From NCBI GenBank assembly GCA_031385325.1, contig JANNBJ010000123.1:1-64000 (forward strand): a stretch of 64,000 nt of DNA, written 5' to 3'. Both the position numbers and the translations under genes were made by a program. Of this stretch, positions 44,515 to 53,883 are shown one piece after another (the first letter of the stretch is position 1; each line of letters opens with the position of its first letter). Source of the DNA: SYFY01 sp031385325. Its GTDB lineage: Bacteria > Pseudomonadota > Gammaproteobacteria > Pseudomonadales > Azotimanducaceae. The notes below the pieces were generated by a model that ran no database searches, was not told where the DNA came from, and saw only the letters and a program-made list of their open reading frames with translations.

Positions 44515-46101
44515 TTACTTGAGCAAACCATGGACGAGGTTAGCACCAGATTCCATGCCTAGAATGACAACAACCATAACAACCAGGTATCCACTGGTGC
44601 CGGCGATGAACCTGCGCAGATCTGTACTTCGCCTGGTGGTCACCTCAGGCGTGACGAACATCGAGATGCTGCCGGCCACAGGGATTTGCATGCGAGCGAG
44701 TTGCCCCTCAGTCGAAAATGCAGGATTGATCTGATCGAGAACGAAAGCCAGAACGACAGCAACTCCAATGGATAACAGGAGCACGGCAACCAACAGCAAC
44801 ATTCGTGGTGGAGATACGGGATTCAGCTCCGCCTCCGGTGGCTCGATAACATTGAAGCTGACGACATCCTGCTCTTCTCCTACCCGGCCGATTCTTTCTT
44901 TCTCAGCCTGCATCAGGACCTGATCATACAAGCCGCGCCATTTGTCATAGTCACGTGTGAGTTCCAGATAGTGACGCTCGATTTCAGGTGCTGAGCTCAG
45001 CCGCGTTTCGTATTCCTGAACGGTTTTGCGTGCATCGCCAAGTTGGCTCTCCAGCTCGGTGATCGCCAGATTGGACTGCCCGAGTTGCAACTGGATCTGC
45101 ATATAGACAGGGTTGGTGGCACTGCGTGCTCCATCCACACCGCCCTCCGCTATGCCAGCTGCCAGTTCCTTGGCCAGCTGCTCCCGGAGAATCACGAGTT
45201 GCTGATCAATGCCTGCGACATCGGGATGTTCCGCCGTAAACGTCAGCAACAATTGCGCTCTTTGGGTTTCCAGCTGGCTGATCACCCCACGAGTTTTGGC
45301 ACCCGGAATCAACGAAGCGGCTTCCGACTGTTGTTGCATGCCCGTGGGTGGGGCATACGGGTCAACTTTTGAGAGTTGTCGTCTCAGCTCCTCTCGCTTG
45401 TCGACTTCTACTCGTCGAGCCCGTTCGATCCGGCTGACTTCGCTGCGTGCAGTCTGCAGACGTTCAAATGTGCCGCCATCGGTGCCTGAAACAACAAATC
45501 CAGGATTGCTGCGCTTGAACTCCTCCAGTTTGGATTCGGTTTCCGCCAGCAGATCACGATAGTAGTCAAGCTGGCTCACGAGAAAGCTGCCTGCCCTATC
45601 AGTATCTTTTTCCTTGGCCTGCAGGATGTGTTTTTCAAAGCCCTTGAGAATGTTATCGACGACGGCGATAGCCTGATCGCGGTCGGTGTGGCGATAGGTC
45701 ACCGTGAACAGATTCTGTGCTTCGTCACCACGACCGGATTCCAGTTCCAGTTCTTCCATCATCTCCAGAACGAGTGACTCCCGCTCTTCCTCGGTCCCGG
45801 CATCTGCATCGAGACCGACCTCAGAAATAACGCGTTCGATCTGTGGTCGGCCAAGCAACGCCTGACGTACCAGAAAGACCCGTGATGAAACGCTCGGTGT
45901 CATACCAAGCTGAGAAACGACATCTCGCAGGCGCGAACTGGCATCGATATAGAATCGCGCATTGGCTTCGTAAACATCAGGCAAAGCGAGTACAGCCAGG
46001 CTGCCGAGCATCCCTACTGCCCACATGGCAATCATGCTGGATCGACGAAAACGCCACATCTGATGCAGTAGATCGATCAGCAGGTAGTAGATGTCCTTCA
46101 T
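44515..46101 (-). CDS. Polysaccharide chain-length determinant (Wzz/GumC, XrtA-locus type)
   Basis: A 528-aa polysaccharide co-polymerase. Membrane segments lie at about 20-40 (SMIAMWAVGMLGSLAVLALP) and about 440-460 (MLLLVAVLLLSIGVAVVLAF), with a further hydrophobic helix near the C terminus (GYLVVMVVVILGMESGANLV). The periplasmic part is coiled-coil (FLVSQLDYYRDLLAETESKL). FYIDASSRLRDVVSQLGMTP is the wording I know from PEP-CTERM/XrtA-type chain-length proteins. There is no C-terminal Tyr-kinase domain and no separate kinase gene here. Confidence 0.9.
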   Translation of the reverse strand: MKDIYYLLIDLLHQMWRFRRSSMIAMWAVGMLGSLAVLALPDVYEANARFYIDASSRLRDVVSQLGMTPSVSSRVFLVRQALLGRPQIERVISEVGLDADAGTEEERESLVLEMMEELELESGRGDEAQNLFTVTYRHTDRDQAIAVVDNILKGFEKHILQAKEKDTDRAGSFLVSQLDYYRDLLAETESKLEEFKRSNPGFVVSGTDGGTFERLQTARSEVSRIERARRVEVDKREELRRQLSKVDPYAPPTGMQQQSEAASLIPGAKTRGVISQLETQRAQLLLTFTAEHPDVAGIDQQLVILREQLAKELAAGIAEGGVDGARSATNPVYMQIQLQLGQSNLAITELESQLGDARKTVQEYETRLSSAPEIERHYLELTRDYDKWRGLYDQVLMQAEKERIGRVGEEQDVVSFNVIEPPEAELNPVSPPRMLLLVAVLLLSIGVAVVLAFVLDQINPAFSTEGQLARMQIPVAGSISMFVTPEVTTRRSTDLRRFIAGTSGYLVVMVVVILGMESGANLVHGLLK

Positions 46102-46165
46102 TAACCCAATCCTCAGGTTGTCATCCGGTGCATCGTGGTGAGTGCAACGGTTTCCTCAATCATCC

Positions 46166-47263
46166 TTAGTTCAACAATATTTTCGCGATACGCTCGGCCG
46201 CTCGGCCATCCCAGAATTTCGGTGTCGAGGACACCCTATGCTCTGCATGTGGGTGATTCTTGAAGGCGTGCCAGATGGCGTCGGGATTCGTCCCTGCGAG
46301 GACGTTGGTACCGTGTGTAACCGTCACCGGCCGTTCGGTGTTGTCTCGCATGGTGACGCAAGGTACACCCAGAATGGTGGTCTCTTCCTGCACACCACCA
46401 CTATCCGTCAGCACCATTCGGGCGTTGGCCGTGCAGCAGATGAAGTCCAGATACCCGAGTGGTTCCACCAACATTATGTTGCCGCGCGCCAGTACAGCGT
46501 TGAGTCCGGTCTGCTCAAGTTGGCTCTTGGTGCGTGGATGCAATGGCCAAAGCAGTGGCAACTCCTGACTGATTTTGAGCAGGAGAGCGACCATGGCACG
46601 TAGTCCACAAGCATCATCGACGTTGCTCGGACGATGCAGGGTCACAACGCCGTAGCCCTTGTCGACCAGACCGAGTCGACGAGGGGTTCCACGCAACACC
46701 GCAGCATCTCTATGCTTGAGCAGGGTATCGATCATGACGTTGCCGACGAAGTGAATCCTGCGATCCTCGATTCCCTCGCGAAGCAGGTTATCGCGAGCAC
46801 CCTCTTCCGTCGTAAACAACCAATCCGAGATCTGATCGGTAAGAATTCGATTGATTTCTTCCGGCATGGAGCGATCAAAACTTCGCAAGCCGGCTTCCAC
46901 GTGCACGATCGGAATGCCCATTTTCGCCGCATCAAGTGCGCAGGCAATCGTCGAGTTCACGTCGCCAACGACGAGCATCAGATCCGGTTGTTGCGCTTTC
47001 AGCACTTCTTCAAAGGCAATCATCACCCGACCGGTTTGAGCACCGTGGGATCCGGAGCCGACATTGAGATTGATATCCGGTTTGGGCAGCCCAAGCTCAT
47101 CGAACAAAAGCTTGGAAAGCTCGGGTGAATAATGCTGCCCGGTATGGACCAGAATCTGTTCAAGCTCTTTGCCCTGGATGGCCGCTTCACACGCCATCGA
47201 CTCAATGAGCGGCGCCACCTTCATCAGGTTTGGCCGCGCTCCGACCACATGCAAGACTTTCAT
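46166..47263 (-). CDS. wecB: UDP-N-acetylglucosamine 2-epimerase
   Basis: Interconverts UDP-GlcNAc and UDP-ManNAc in the cytoplasm. The start at ATG 47263 gives MKVLHVVGARPNLMKVAPLI; the frame extends 24 bases upstream without need. Further motifs are HTGQHYSPELSKLLFDELGL, HVEAGLRSFDRSMPEEINR, TLHRPSNVDD, HPRTKSQLEQTGL and LTDSGGVQEETTILGVPCVT. At 365 aa it has the family length. It should feed the WecG-like transferase. First gene of the minus-strand run that ends near 40 kb; the 112 bases upstream contain an AT-rich stretch that could hold the promoter. Confidence 0.95.
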   Translation of the reverse strand: MKVLHVVGARPNLMKVAPLIESMACEAAIQGKELEQILVHTGQHYSPELSKLLFDELGLPKPDINLNVGSGSHGAQTGRVMIAFEEVLKAQQPDLMLVVGDVNSTIACALDAAKMGIPIVHVEAGLRSFDRSMPEEINRILTDQISDWLFTTEEGARDNLLREGIEDRRIHFVGNVMIDTLLKHRDAAVLRGTPRRLGLVDKGYGVVTLHRPSNVDDACGLRAMVALLLKISQELPLLWPLHPRTKSQLEQTGLNAVLARGNIMLVEPLGYLDFICCTANARMVLTDSGGVQEETTILGVPCVTMRDNTERPVTVTHGTNVLAGTNPDAIWHAFKNHPHAEHRVSSTPKFWDGRAAERIAKILLN

Positions 47264-47375
47264 TGCGCTCTTGAAGATCCATTCCACGAGAGCGTCATGG
47301 TAGATGACGTGGCTTCAGGTCGGCGTGATGAAGATACGATTCTCTGTATCGATATGGTAAAAAATGTTGTCTTGT

Positions 47376-48590
47376 TTAGAGACCCAGTACCAATTTTGAC
47401 ATGATGTTTCTTTGAATCTCGTTCGAGCCGGCGTAGATGCTGACCTTGCGCGTATTGAAATAGTCCTGTGTGACGCCGTTGGATCCAGCGGGCCCAACGG
47501 GTTTGAAAGGGTCTTCATCCAGTGGTGTGGACTCATCCTTTACTGCGGCATAAACACCGGCCACTTCCATAGCCAGCTCAGTGGCTGCCTGCTGCAGTTC
47601 GGTTCCCCTGGTTTTCAGCATCGATGATTCAGGCCCCACGTTTTGACCGTTTGCCAACTGACCGAGGATACGAAGTTCGGTGTATTCCATGGACAGCAGT
47701 TGAATGCTCACATCGTCAAAACGCGCTTTGAACGAAGGATCGTTGGCATAGGCACCACCGTGGCCATCCGGAGTTGCAGCGGCCATCGAGTGAATATGCG
47801 CCATGGCCCCGTTCAATCCGAGGGAATAGGCGTTGCCTCGTTCAAATTCGAGCAGGTATTTTGCACATGTCCAACCCTTGCCCTGTTCACCGACGAGTTG
47901 GCCTTTCGGAACAACAACGTCAGTAAAATAGACCATGTTGATTTCCTGGAAGCCGGCTTTCGGATCATCCAGCGTAATGATCGGTCTGACTTCGATACCG
48001 GGGGACTTCATGTCGATCAGCAGAAAGCTGATACCAAGTTGCGGTTTCGCTTCCTGGCTGGTTCGCACCAGACAGAAGATCCAGTCTGCGTATTGAGCCA
48101 GGGTCGTCCAGGTCTTCACGCCGTTCACCAGATAATGATCGCCCTTGTCTTCCGCCCTGGTCTTCAGTGACGCAAGGTCTGACCCGGAGCCAGGTTCTGA
48201 ATAACCCTGACACCACCAGACATTGGTCGCGAGAATATCGGGCAAGAATCTTTGTTTTTGCTCTGCCGTGCCGAACTTCATGATGACCGGCGCGACCATC
48301 GTCATGCCAAAAGGGATCACTCCTGGGGCCCCGACGCGGGCGCATTCCAGTTCAAAAATGTAGTTCTGCGTTGAGGTGAACCCAGCCCCACCGTACTCTT
48401 CGGGCCAGTCTCGTGCCGCCCAACCTTTTTCAGCCAGTCTCTTTTGCCACGCGATGCGGTCTGCCTTCGACAGTCGCTCAAGAGCACTACGGCGTTGCTT
48501 GTTGCGCACAGATTCAGGCCATGCGGTATCGAGCCAGGCGCGAACTTCCGCTTGAAAGCGGCGATCTCCTTCGGAAAAACTCACGTCCAA
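47376..48590 (-). CDS. Acyl-CoA dehydrogenase
   Basis: A 404-aa flavoenzyme. TTG 48590 is taken as start because GGAGA lies 6 bases upstream; GTG 48584 is the alternative. Domains in order: N-terminal helices (WAARDWPEEYGGAGFTSTQN), the FAD/substrate strand WCQGYSEPGSGSDLASLKTR, TWTTLAQYADWIFCLVRTS, and the C-terminal helices ending RKVSIYAGSNEIQRNIMSK. The IYAGSNEIQRNI ending and W-CQGYSEPGSGSDL are typical of the actinobacterial/proteobacterial FadE-like group acting on branched or sterol-side-chain acyl-CoA. It is divergent from the MFS gene. Substrate unknown. Confidence 0.92.
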   Translation of the reverse strand: MDVSFSEGDRRFQAEVRAWLDTAWPESVRNKQRRSALERLSKADRIAWQKRLAEKGWAARDWPEEYGGAGFTSTQNYIFELECARVGAPGVIPFGMTMVAPVIMKFGTAEQKQRFLPDILATNVWWCQGYSEPGSGSDLASLKTRAEDKGDHYLVNGVKTWTTLAQYADWIFCLVRTSQEAKPQLGISFLLIDMKSPGIEVRPIITLDDPKAGFQEINMVYFTDVVVPKGQLVGEQGKGWTCAKYLLEFERGNAYSLGLNGAMAHIHSMAAATPDGHGGAYANDPSFKARFDDVSIQLLSMEYTELRILGQLANGQNVGPESSMLKTRGTELQQAATELAMEVAGVYAAVKDESTPLDEDPFKPVGPAGSNGVTQDYFNTRKVSIYAGSNEIQRNIMSKLVLGL

Positions 48591-48688
48591 CTCTGCTCTC
48601 CGGAACTATTGATGACACCGGTAGTTTAACAGCTTGGAGGATCGGGACGAGAGCGTGCACACTGGCGCGGGGAGGATCAGGGAAACGT

Positions 48689-49996
48689 ATGTCGTCCAAT
48701 TCAAACGGCCGGTCGGTTGGTGCGGCCTTCAGCCCAGCCTATCGATGGTACGCCTTGTGTTTGTTGGTCACGGTTTACGTGTTCAACTTCATCGATCGTT
48801 CGATTCTTGGCATTCTGGTTCAGCCAATCAAGACCGACCTCGGGGCCAGCGACACGCTCATGGGGTTTCTCGGCGGGATTGTCTTTGCGCTCTTTTATAC
48901 GGTTCTAGGGATTCCGATCGCTCGAATGGCAGACCGCGGCACCCGACGCAATGTCCTGGCGGTTTGTCTCGCTCTGTGGAGCGGAGCGACGGCGCTGTGT
49001 GGTTTTGCACAGAATTTCGTTCAACTGGCGCTCGCCCGAGTGGGTGTTGCCGTGGGAGAAGCGGGTGGCAGCCCCCCTTCCCACTCCATGATTTCGGACA
49101 TGTTCCCCCCTGACCAGCGAGCTACGGCGCTGGCGATTTACGCACTCGGCATCCCCATCGGCACCATGCTGGGCAATCTCGGCGGTGGCTGGATCAACGA
49201 AGCCTTTGATTGGCGCACTGCTTTCATGGTGGTCGGATTGCCGGGTGTTGTCCTTGCGATCATTGTCCGACTGACACTGCGAGAGCCACCGCGCGGGTTA
49301 TCGGATGGTTTTGTCGATTCAACGGTCGCGCCACCACCGGTCAAGACGGTGTTCAAGTATCTCTGGTCGTTACGCAGTTTCAGACTGGTTGCACTGGGCG
49401 CAGCAACTCACGCGTTTGTGGGTTATGGCGCGGGTTACTGGATCGCCGCCTTGTTTGCGCGCTCCCATGGGTACACCACTGGCGAAATGGGAACCGCACT
49501 CTTCTATCTGGGCTTTGCGGGAATCGCTGGAACGTTTCTGGGCGGTTATCTGTCTGATCGTCTCGGCCGTACCGATCAACGCTGGTATGCCTGGCTGCCC
49601 GCCATCGCCATCGTCTGCTCAATTCCATTCGGGGCTGTCTCGTACCTGCACGACGATCCAGAAATCGCACTGCTGGCCATGATCCTGCCGAATATTCTCG
49701 GTGGTTTTTACCTTGGCCCCAGCTTTGCCGTGACGCAGGGGCTGGTGGGTTTGAGAATGCGGGCGTTGGCATCAAGCATTCTGTTGTTTGTCCTGAACCT
49801 GATCGGGCTTGGACTGGGGCCTCAAGTTGCTGGCGTTCTCAGTGACGTACTCAATGCAACAACGAGCCTGGGCACCGACTCATTGCGATGGTCATTGACG
49901 ATCTGTCTGGTGTTCAACCTGATATCGGCAACGCTGTTTTTCTTCGCCAGCCGCTCCCTTCGAGCCGATCTGGCCCGAAGCCGAGAACTTGGCTAA
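48689..49996 (+). CDS. MFS transporter, spinster-like
   Basis: A 435-aa major facilitator with 12 hydrophobic helices. ATG 48689 starts MSSNSNGRSVGAAFSPAYRW; the open frame further upstream overlaps the divergent acyl-CoA dehydrogenase. The loop 2-3 motif is PIARMADRGTRRNVLAVCLA, preceded by FIDRSILGILVQPIKTDLG, and VGEAGGSPPSHSMISDMFPP is the pattern of the spinster group. Substrate is unknown; neighbours suggest a carboxylate or lipid-like compound. Confidence 0.9.
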   Translation: MSSNSNGRSVGAAFSPAYRWYALCLLVTVYVFNFIDRSILGILVQPIKTDLGASDTLMGFLGGIVFALFYTVLGIPIARMADRGTRRNVLAVCLALWSGATALCGFAQNFVQLALARVGVAVGEAGGSPPSHSMISDMFPPDQRATALAIYALGIPIGTMLGNLGGGWINEAFDWRTAFMVVGLPGVVLAIIVRLTLREPPRGLSDGFVDSTVAPPPVKTVFKYLWSLRSFRLVALGAATHAFVGYGAGYWIAALFARSHGYTTGEMGTALFYLGFAGIAGTFLGGYLSDRLGRTDQRWYAWLPAIAIVCSIPFGAVSYLHDDPEIALLAMILPNILGGFYLGPSFAVTQGLVGLRMRALASSILLFVLNLIGLGLGPQVAGVLSDVLNATTSLGTDSLRWSLTICLVFNLISATLFFFASRSLRADLARSRELG

Positions 49997-50018
49997 GTGT
50001 GGGTCCTGGCTGGATTCG

Positions 50019-51047
50019 CTATGTCGGCCGGATGGAATCACGAGACCCAAGGCCCAACTCAGGCGCCAGCAACTCGTAAACTCTGCACCGGTCGCGAACG
50101 TCGTGGGTTATGGCCACGATAGAGAGTTCCTCCGCACCCGTTGAATCGACCAGGTCGCGCAGGTTTTTCCCAACCTGGATAACATCACCCACGAACTGAC
50201 GACGTCTGCGACTCTCGAGCAGTCTCTCCTCTTCATCAGTAAACGATTGATTCCTTGCAGATTCAAGGGAAGGAAATGGTTGAAAATTCCCCTTCTCCGA
50301 CCGCACGCGCCACACGTCGATACAACGGCCGAGCAACTGTGCATGCTCGTTAGTGTCAGCGACCAGCGCAGATACCCCAAGGCCAAGTTTCGGTCGGGCA
50401 AGGTACACAGAGGGTCTGAATTCACGTCGATACACTTCCACCGCCTTTTCCATACCGGACTGGCTGATGAAGTGCGCATAACAAAACGGCAATCCAAAGT
50501 GTGCCGCCAACATTGCACCATCGGGGGTCGACCCCAGCACCCAGGTTTCAGGTGCCACGGGAGGCACAGGCAACGCGCGAACTGGCGCGAGCGCTTCGGT
50601 AAAGGGTGGTGTGTCGTTGAGAAATCCGAGCAAGTCTGCCGTGCGAGCAGCGAAATATTCCATGCCAAGCTTCGAACCGTACGCCAAAGCAGCAGCAGTA
50701 AGTCCATCGCTGCCCGGTGCCCGTCCGATTCCCAGGTCGATCCGGTCCGGATATAGCGTCCCCAATACCTTGAAGACCTCAGCCACCTTGAGAGGGCTGT
50801 AGTGCATCAGCATCACACCACCAGAGCCGACTCGAATTCGTGTTGTCCTCGCAGCAATGTGGCTAATGAGTATTTCTGGAGCACTGCCGGCAAAGGAGTC
50901 GGAGCCATGGTGCTCGGCAACCCAGTAACGATGGTACCCAAGCCGCTCGGTAGTCTGCGCCAGCAGTACCGAGTTCAAAAACGCTTGCGTGGCGTCACCA
51001 CCCTCGACAATCGGTGACTGGTCAAGGACACCAACCCGCAGCGTCAC
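50019..51047 (-). CDS. LLM-class flavin-dependent oxidoreductase
   Basis: A 342-aa bacterial-luciferase-like TIM-barrel protein using FMN/F420-type flavin. It begins LRVGVLDQSPIVEGGDATQA and has YHRYWVAEHHGSDSFAGSAP, RIRVGSGGVMLMHYSPLKVA, the DLGIGRAPGSDGLTAAAL motif and WVLGSTPDGAMLAAHFGLPF. This is the wording of the YhbW-like group. GTG 51047 overlaps the preceding stop (GTGA), so it is co-translated with the methylsuccinyl-CoA dehydrogenase-like gene. The substrate is unknown. Confidence 0.92.
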   Translation of the reverse strand: MTLRVGVLDQSPIVEGGDATQAFLNSVLLAQTTERLGYHRYWVAEHHGSDSFAGSAPEILISHIAARTTRIRVGSGGVMLMHYSPLKVAEVFKVLGTLYPDRIDLGIGRAPGSDGLTAAALAYGSKLGMEYFAARTADLLGFLNDTPPFTEALAPVRALPVPPVAPETWVLGSTPDGAMLAAHFGLPFCYAHFISQSGMEKAVEVYRREFRPSVYLARPKLGLGVSALVADTNEHAQLLGRCIDVWRVRSEKGNFQPFPSLESARNQSFTDEEERLLESRRRRQFVGDVIQVGKNLRDLVDSTGAEELSIVAITHDVRDRCRVYELLAPELGLGSRDSIRPT

Positions 51048-52636
51048 GACCTCGCTCGACTCACCAGATCCTTGCCGATCACACGGATGGCCAGCGTCTC
51101 TTCAGCCCCTTCGAAGATCGACAACACACGTGCATCCACAAAGTAGCGACTGACCGGAGTCTCTTCGGCATAACCCATGCCACCATGGATCTGCAGCGCC
51201 TCGCGGGTGACCCACTCGGTGGCACGACAGGCGAGGAGTTTGACCAGACTGGCTTCCATCGCGCCTTCGCCCTTGTCCATCAGCCGCGCAACCGCATACG
51301 TAAACTGTTGGCAGGCCATCAGCATCATACCCATGCGGGCAATCTTCGCCAGAGTCACAGGATAGTCCGCCAGTGGTTTACCAAACACGCGTCGATCCTG
51401 GGCATATTGCATGGCCGAACTCATCGCCGCCTGGATCAATCCACAGGCACGGGCAGCCGTTTGCAATCGGCCACCCATGAAACCGCGCATCGTGAAGTAA
51501 AAACCGCGGCCTTCACCGGATGCTCCGCCAATCAGATTGTCAGCCGGCACGAAAAAGTCGTCATACCGCATTTCGAATGAATGCATGCCACGGTAACCGA
51601 GGGTCGGAATAGCTCGACCGGACATGCGCCCACCGGCAGCCTGTTCGTGCACAAACTCGTGACCGTCGGAGCTCGGCTTCTCGACGACGAACAACGACAG
51701 GCCTTTATGCAGGGGACGTGCGTCGGGATGGCTTCTTGCGAGCACCAGAATGGCCCCGGCCTTGCCGGCAAACGTGCACCAGGTTTTATTCCCGGTCAGA
51801 TTCCAGCCGCCTGGTACGCGCTCGGCTTTCATGGTCACGGCTGCGACATCGGAACCGGTGTCTGGCTCAGTCACAGAGATTGCACACAAGGGCTGGCCGG
51901 CTGCGAGACCAGGCAGCCAACGTTCCTGCTGCTCGACCGTGCCTCCTTCCATGATGGCCCGTGCCATGATTTCCGGCCGGGTAATCAGACTGCCAGCGGC
52001 GCCCAACGACGCACGTGACAGCGCCTGGGTGACCACCACCATTCCAAGCGAATCCTCATGGTCATCTGGCTTGAGACCACCCAATCGGGTTGGCACAGAC
52101 AATCCAAAACAGCCCATTTCACGCAGTGGCTGCAGAATGGCGTCGGGAATGATGAGGTCAGCACGATGAATGTCTGCCGCAAGCGGCACGACGACGTCCC
52201 GGCCAAATTGTTCGAAGCTATCCCTCATCATGCGCTTCTCGGCGTCCAGGCCATCAGGCAGATGATCCTGTTGCCGGTCCATGAATTGTCGCCCGATCTC
52301 GACCAGACGATTGGCGCCAAGCAGATCACCGATGTCGGGCAACGTCAGATCCTGGGCTTGCAGACCGAAGTCAGCAGGCCGAGCCACCAACCTCGTGTGC
52401 ACATCCAGCAGAACCTGTGCGATACAAGTCGAAGTAATGACACTTAGAAAATCGGCATCAGCCGAATTGTTCAGGGCGAACTGCGCAAGCGCGTGTGCAC
52501 CGTCAAGTTCAGCGCGACAGAGTGCGAGGTCATACAACTGAACCTGCTCCCCGTCGAGATCACCTTCCAGATGCGCACAGGCACGGCCAACTCTCGCCTG
52601 CATGTCCGCAAGCGAGTCAAGTATCGATTGTTGCAT
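51044..52636 (-). CDS. (2S)-methylsuccinyl-CoA dehydrogenase-like enzyme
   Basis: A 530-aa acyl-CoA dehydrogenase with an added N-terminal helical domain of about 130 residues (MQQSILDSLADMQARVGRAC), the layout of Mcd from the ethylmalonyl-CoA pathway. Matching segments are SLGMVVVTQALSRASLGAAG, SLITRPEIMARAIMEGGTVE, TWCTFAGKAGAILVLARSHP, GRAIPTLGYRGMHSFEMRYD, GFYFTMRGFMGGRLQTAARA and WVTREALQIHGGMGYAEETP, VDARVLSIFEGAEETLAIRV. Start ATG 52636 lies 4 bases after the thiolase stop. No other ethylmalonyl-CoA pathway gene (ccr, ecm, meaA, mch) is in the window, so a related branched substrate is possible. Confidence 0.85.
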   Translation of the reverse strand: MQQSILDSLADMQARVGRACAHLEGDLDGEQVQLYDLALCRAELDGAHALAQFALNNSADADFLSVITSTCIAQVLLDVHTRLVARPADFGLQAQDLTLPDIGDLLGANRLVEIGRQFMDRQQDHLPDGLDAEKRMMRDSFEQFGRDVVVPLAADIHRADLIIPDAILQPLREMGCFGLSVPTRLGGLKPDDHEDSLGMVVVTQALSRASLGAAGSLITRPEIMARAIMEGGTVEQQERWLPGLAAGQPLCAISVTEPDTGSDVAAVTMKAERVPGGWNLTGNKTWCTFAGKAGAILVLARSHPDARPLHKGLSLFVVEKPSSDGHEFVHEQAAGGRMSGRAIPTLGYRGMHSFEMRYDDFFVPADNLIGGASGEGRGFYFTMRGFMGGRLQTAARACGLIQAAMSSAMQYAQDRRVFGKPLADYPVTLAKIARMGMMLMACQQFTYAVARLMDKGEGAMEASLVKLLACRATEWVTREALQIHGGMGYAEETPVSRYFVDARVLSIFEGAEETLAIRVIGKDLVSRARS

Positions 52637-52640
52637 TGGG

Positions 52641-53840
52641 CTAGTCGTACGCGCCGACGATACAGACCGCTGCCACGTTCGACATGGGCGAACCACCCAG
52701 ATTGTGGGTCATGCCGATTCGCGGATTCTTGAGTTGTCGTGCGCCGGCTCTGCCGGTGAGTTGCAAGTACATTTCGTACAGCATGCGAATACCGGACGCG
52801 CCAATGGGATGACCAAAACATTTGAGTCCGCCATCAATCTGGCAGGGAATCTGGCCATCGGCATCGTAGAAGCCGTTCATCACATCCTTGATGGCGCCAC
52901 CTTCCGGTGACAACTGGAGGTCTTCCATCGTCACCAGTTCGGTAATCGAGAAACAGTCGTGGCACTCGAACATGCTCACTTCATCCCGCGCTTTTTTGAT
53001 TCCCGCTTCCTTGTAAGCCTTGGCTGCAGCGATGCGCGTCGTGTGGAAGTAACTTCCGTCCCACGAGTTGTGTCCGGATTCCGACCCGTTCGAAAGCGCA
53101 AGTTGCAACGCCTTGATGCTGACGAGTTTGGCCTTGCCCAGGCTTCTGGCAATTTCTGGCGTCGTCACGATGGCACACGCAGCGCCATCGCTGACCCCAC
53201 AACAGTCGAACAGACCAAGCGGCTCGGCGATCATGGGTGCATTGAGTGCCTGCTCCTCCGTGATCGGCTTTTGCAGGTGGGCCTTGGGATTTTTTGCACC
53301 GTTGGCGTGACTCTTCACTGATACGTGTGCAATCGCTCGTTTCAGATCGTCGCGCGACACGCCGTGTTTGGCACGGTAGGCACTGGCGAGCTGGGCAAAA
53401 TTTCCGGGTGCGGAGCCATTCGCGGACCATTGTGGCGCAAGCGTACCGCCGCCACCGGCCGGCAGACCGCCATAGCCCGTGTCTTTCAGCTTTTCAACGC
53501 CCAGCGCCAACGCGATATCAGCCGCGCCGGATGCTACAGCGTAGACAGCACCGCGAAATGCTTCTGACCCGGATGCACAGAAATTCTCCACCCGGGTAAC
53601 GGCGATATTTGGCAGCCGCAACGCTATCGACAGTGGCAGTCCACCCTTCCCGACATTGATTTCTTCAAAGTGTGTGGAGAACCAGGCGGCGTCGATCTGC
53701 GTCACGTCGATGCCCGCATCTGCGATCGCTTCGCCAAAGGCCTCGACCATCAACTCTTCAGCGCCGCAATCCCAGCGCTCACCGAACCGTGAACAACCCA
53801 TGCCGAGGATTGCGACCTTGTCCTTGATTCCTGCTGCCAT
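52641..53840 (-). CDS. Thiolase (SCP2/acetyl-CoA acetyltransferase type)
   Basis: A 399-aa thiolase. ATG 53840 starts MAAGIKDKVAILGMGCSRFG; the open frame further upstream is not used. The acylated Cys88 lies in ENFCASGSEAFRGAVYAVAS, the His pair in the segment FECHDCFSITELVTMEDL, and the C-terminal GHPIGASGIRMLYEMYLQL is present. Bacterial members of this lipid-transfer-protein/thiolase group typically need a partner with a DUF35 (OB-fold/zinc ribbon) domain, here encoded 43 bases upstream as a fusion. It cleaves or makes a 3-ketoacyl-CoA in an unassigned pathway. Confidence 0.92.
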   Translation of the reverse strand: MAAGIKDKVAILGMGCSRFGERWDCGAEELMVEAFGEAIADAGIDVTQIDAAWFSTHFEEINVGKGGLPLSIALRLPNIAVTRVENFCASGSEAFRGAVYAVASGAADIALALGVEKLKDTGYGGLPAGGGGTLAPQWSANGSAPGNFAQLASAYRAKHGVSRDDLKRAIAHVSVKSHANGAKNPKAHLQKPITEEQALNAPMIAEPLGLFDCCGVSDGAACAIVTTPEIARSLGKAKLVSIKALQLALSNGSESGHNSWDGSYFHTTRIAAAKAYKEAGIKKARDEVSMFECHDCFSITELVTMEDLQLSPEGGAIKDVMNGFYDADGQIPCQIDGGLKCFGHPIGASGIRMLYEMYLQLTGRAGARQLKNPRIGMTHNLGGSPMSNVAAVCIVGAYD

Positions 53841-53883
53841 AAGAGCCTCCGCCAAAGAAGATGCTGAAGTTGAAACGAGTGGT

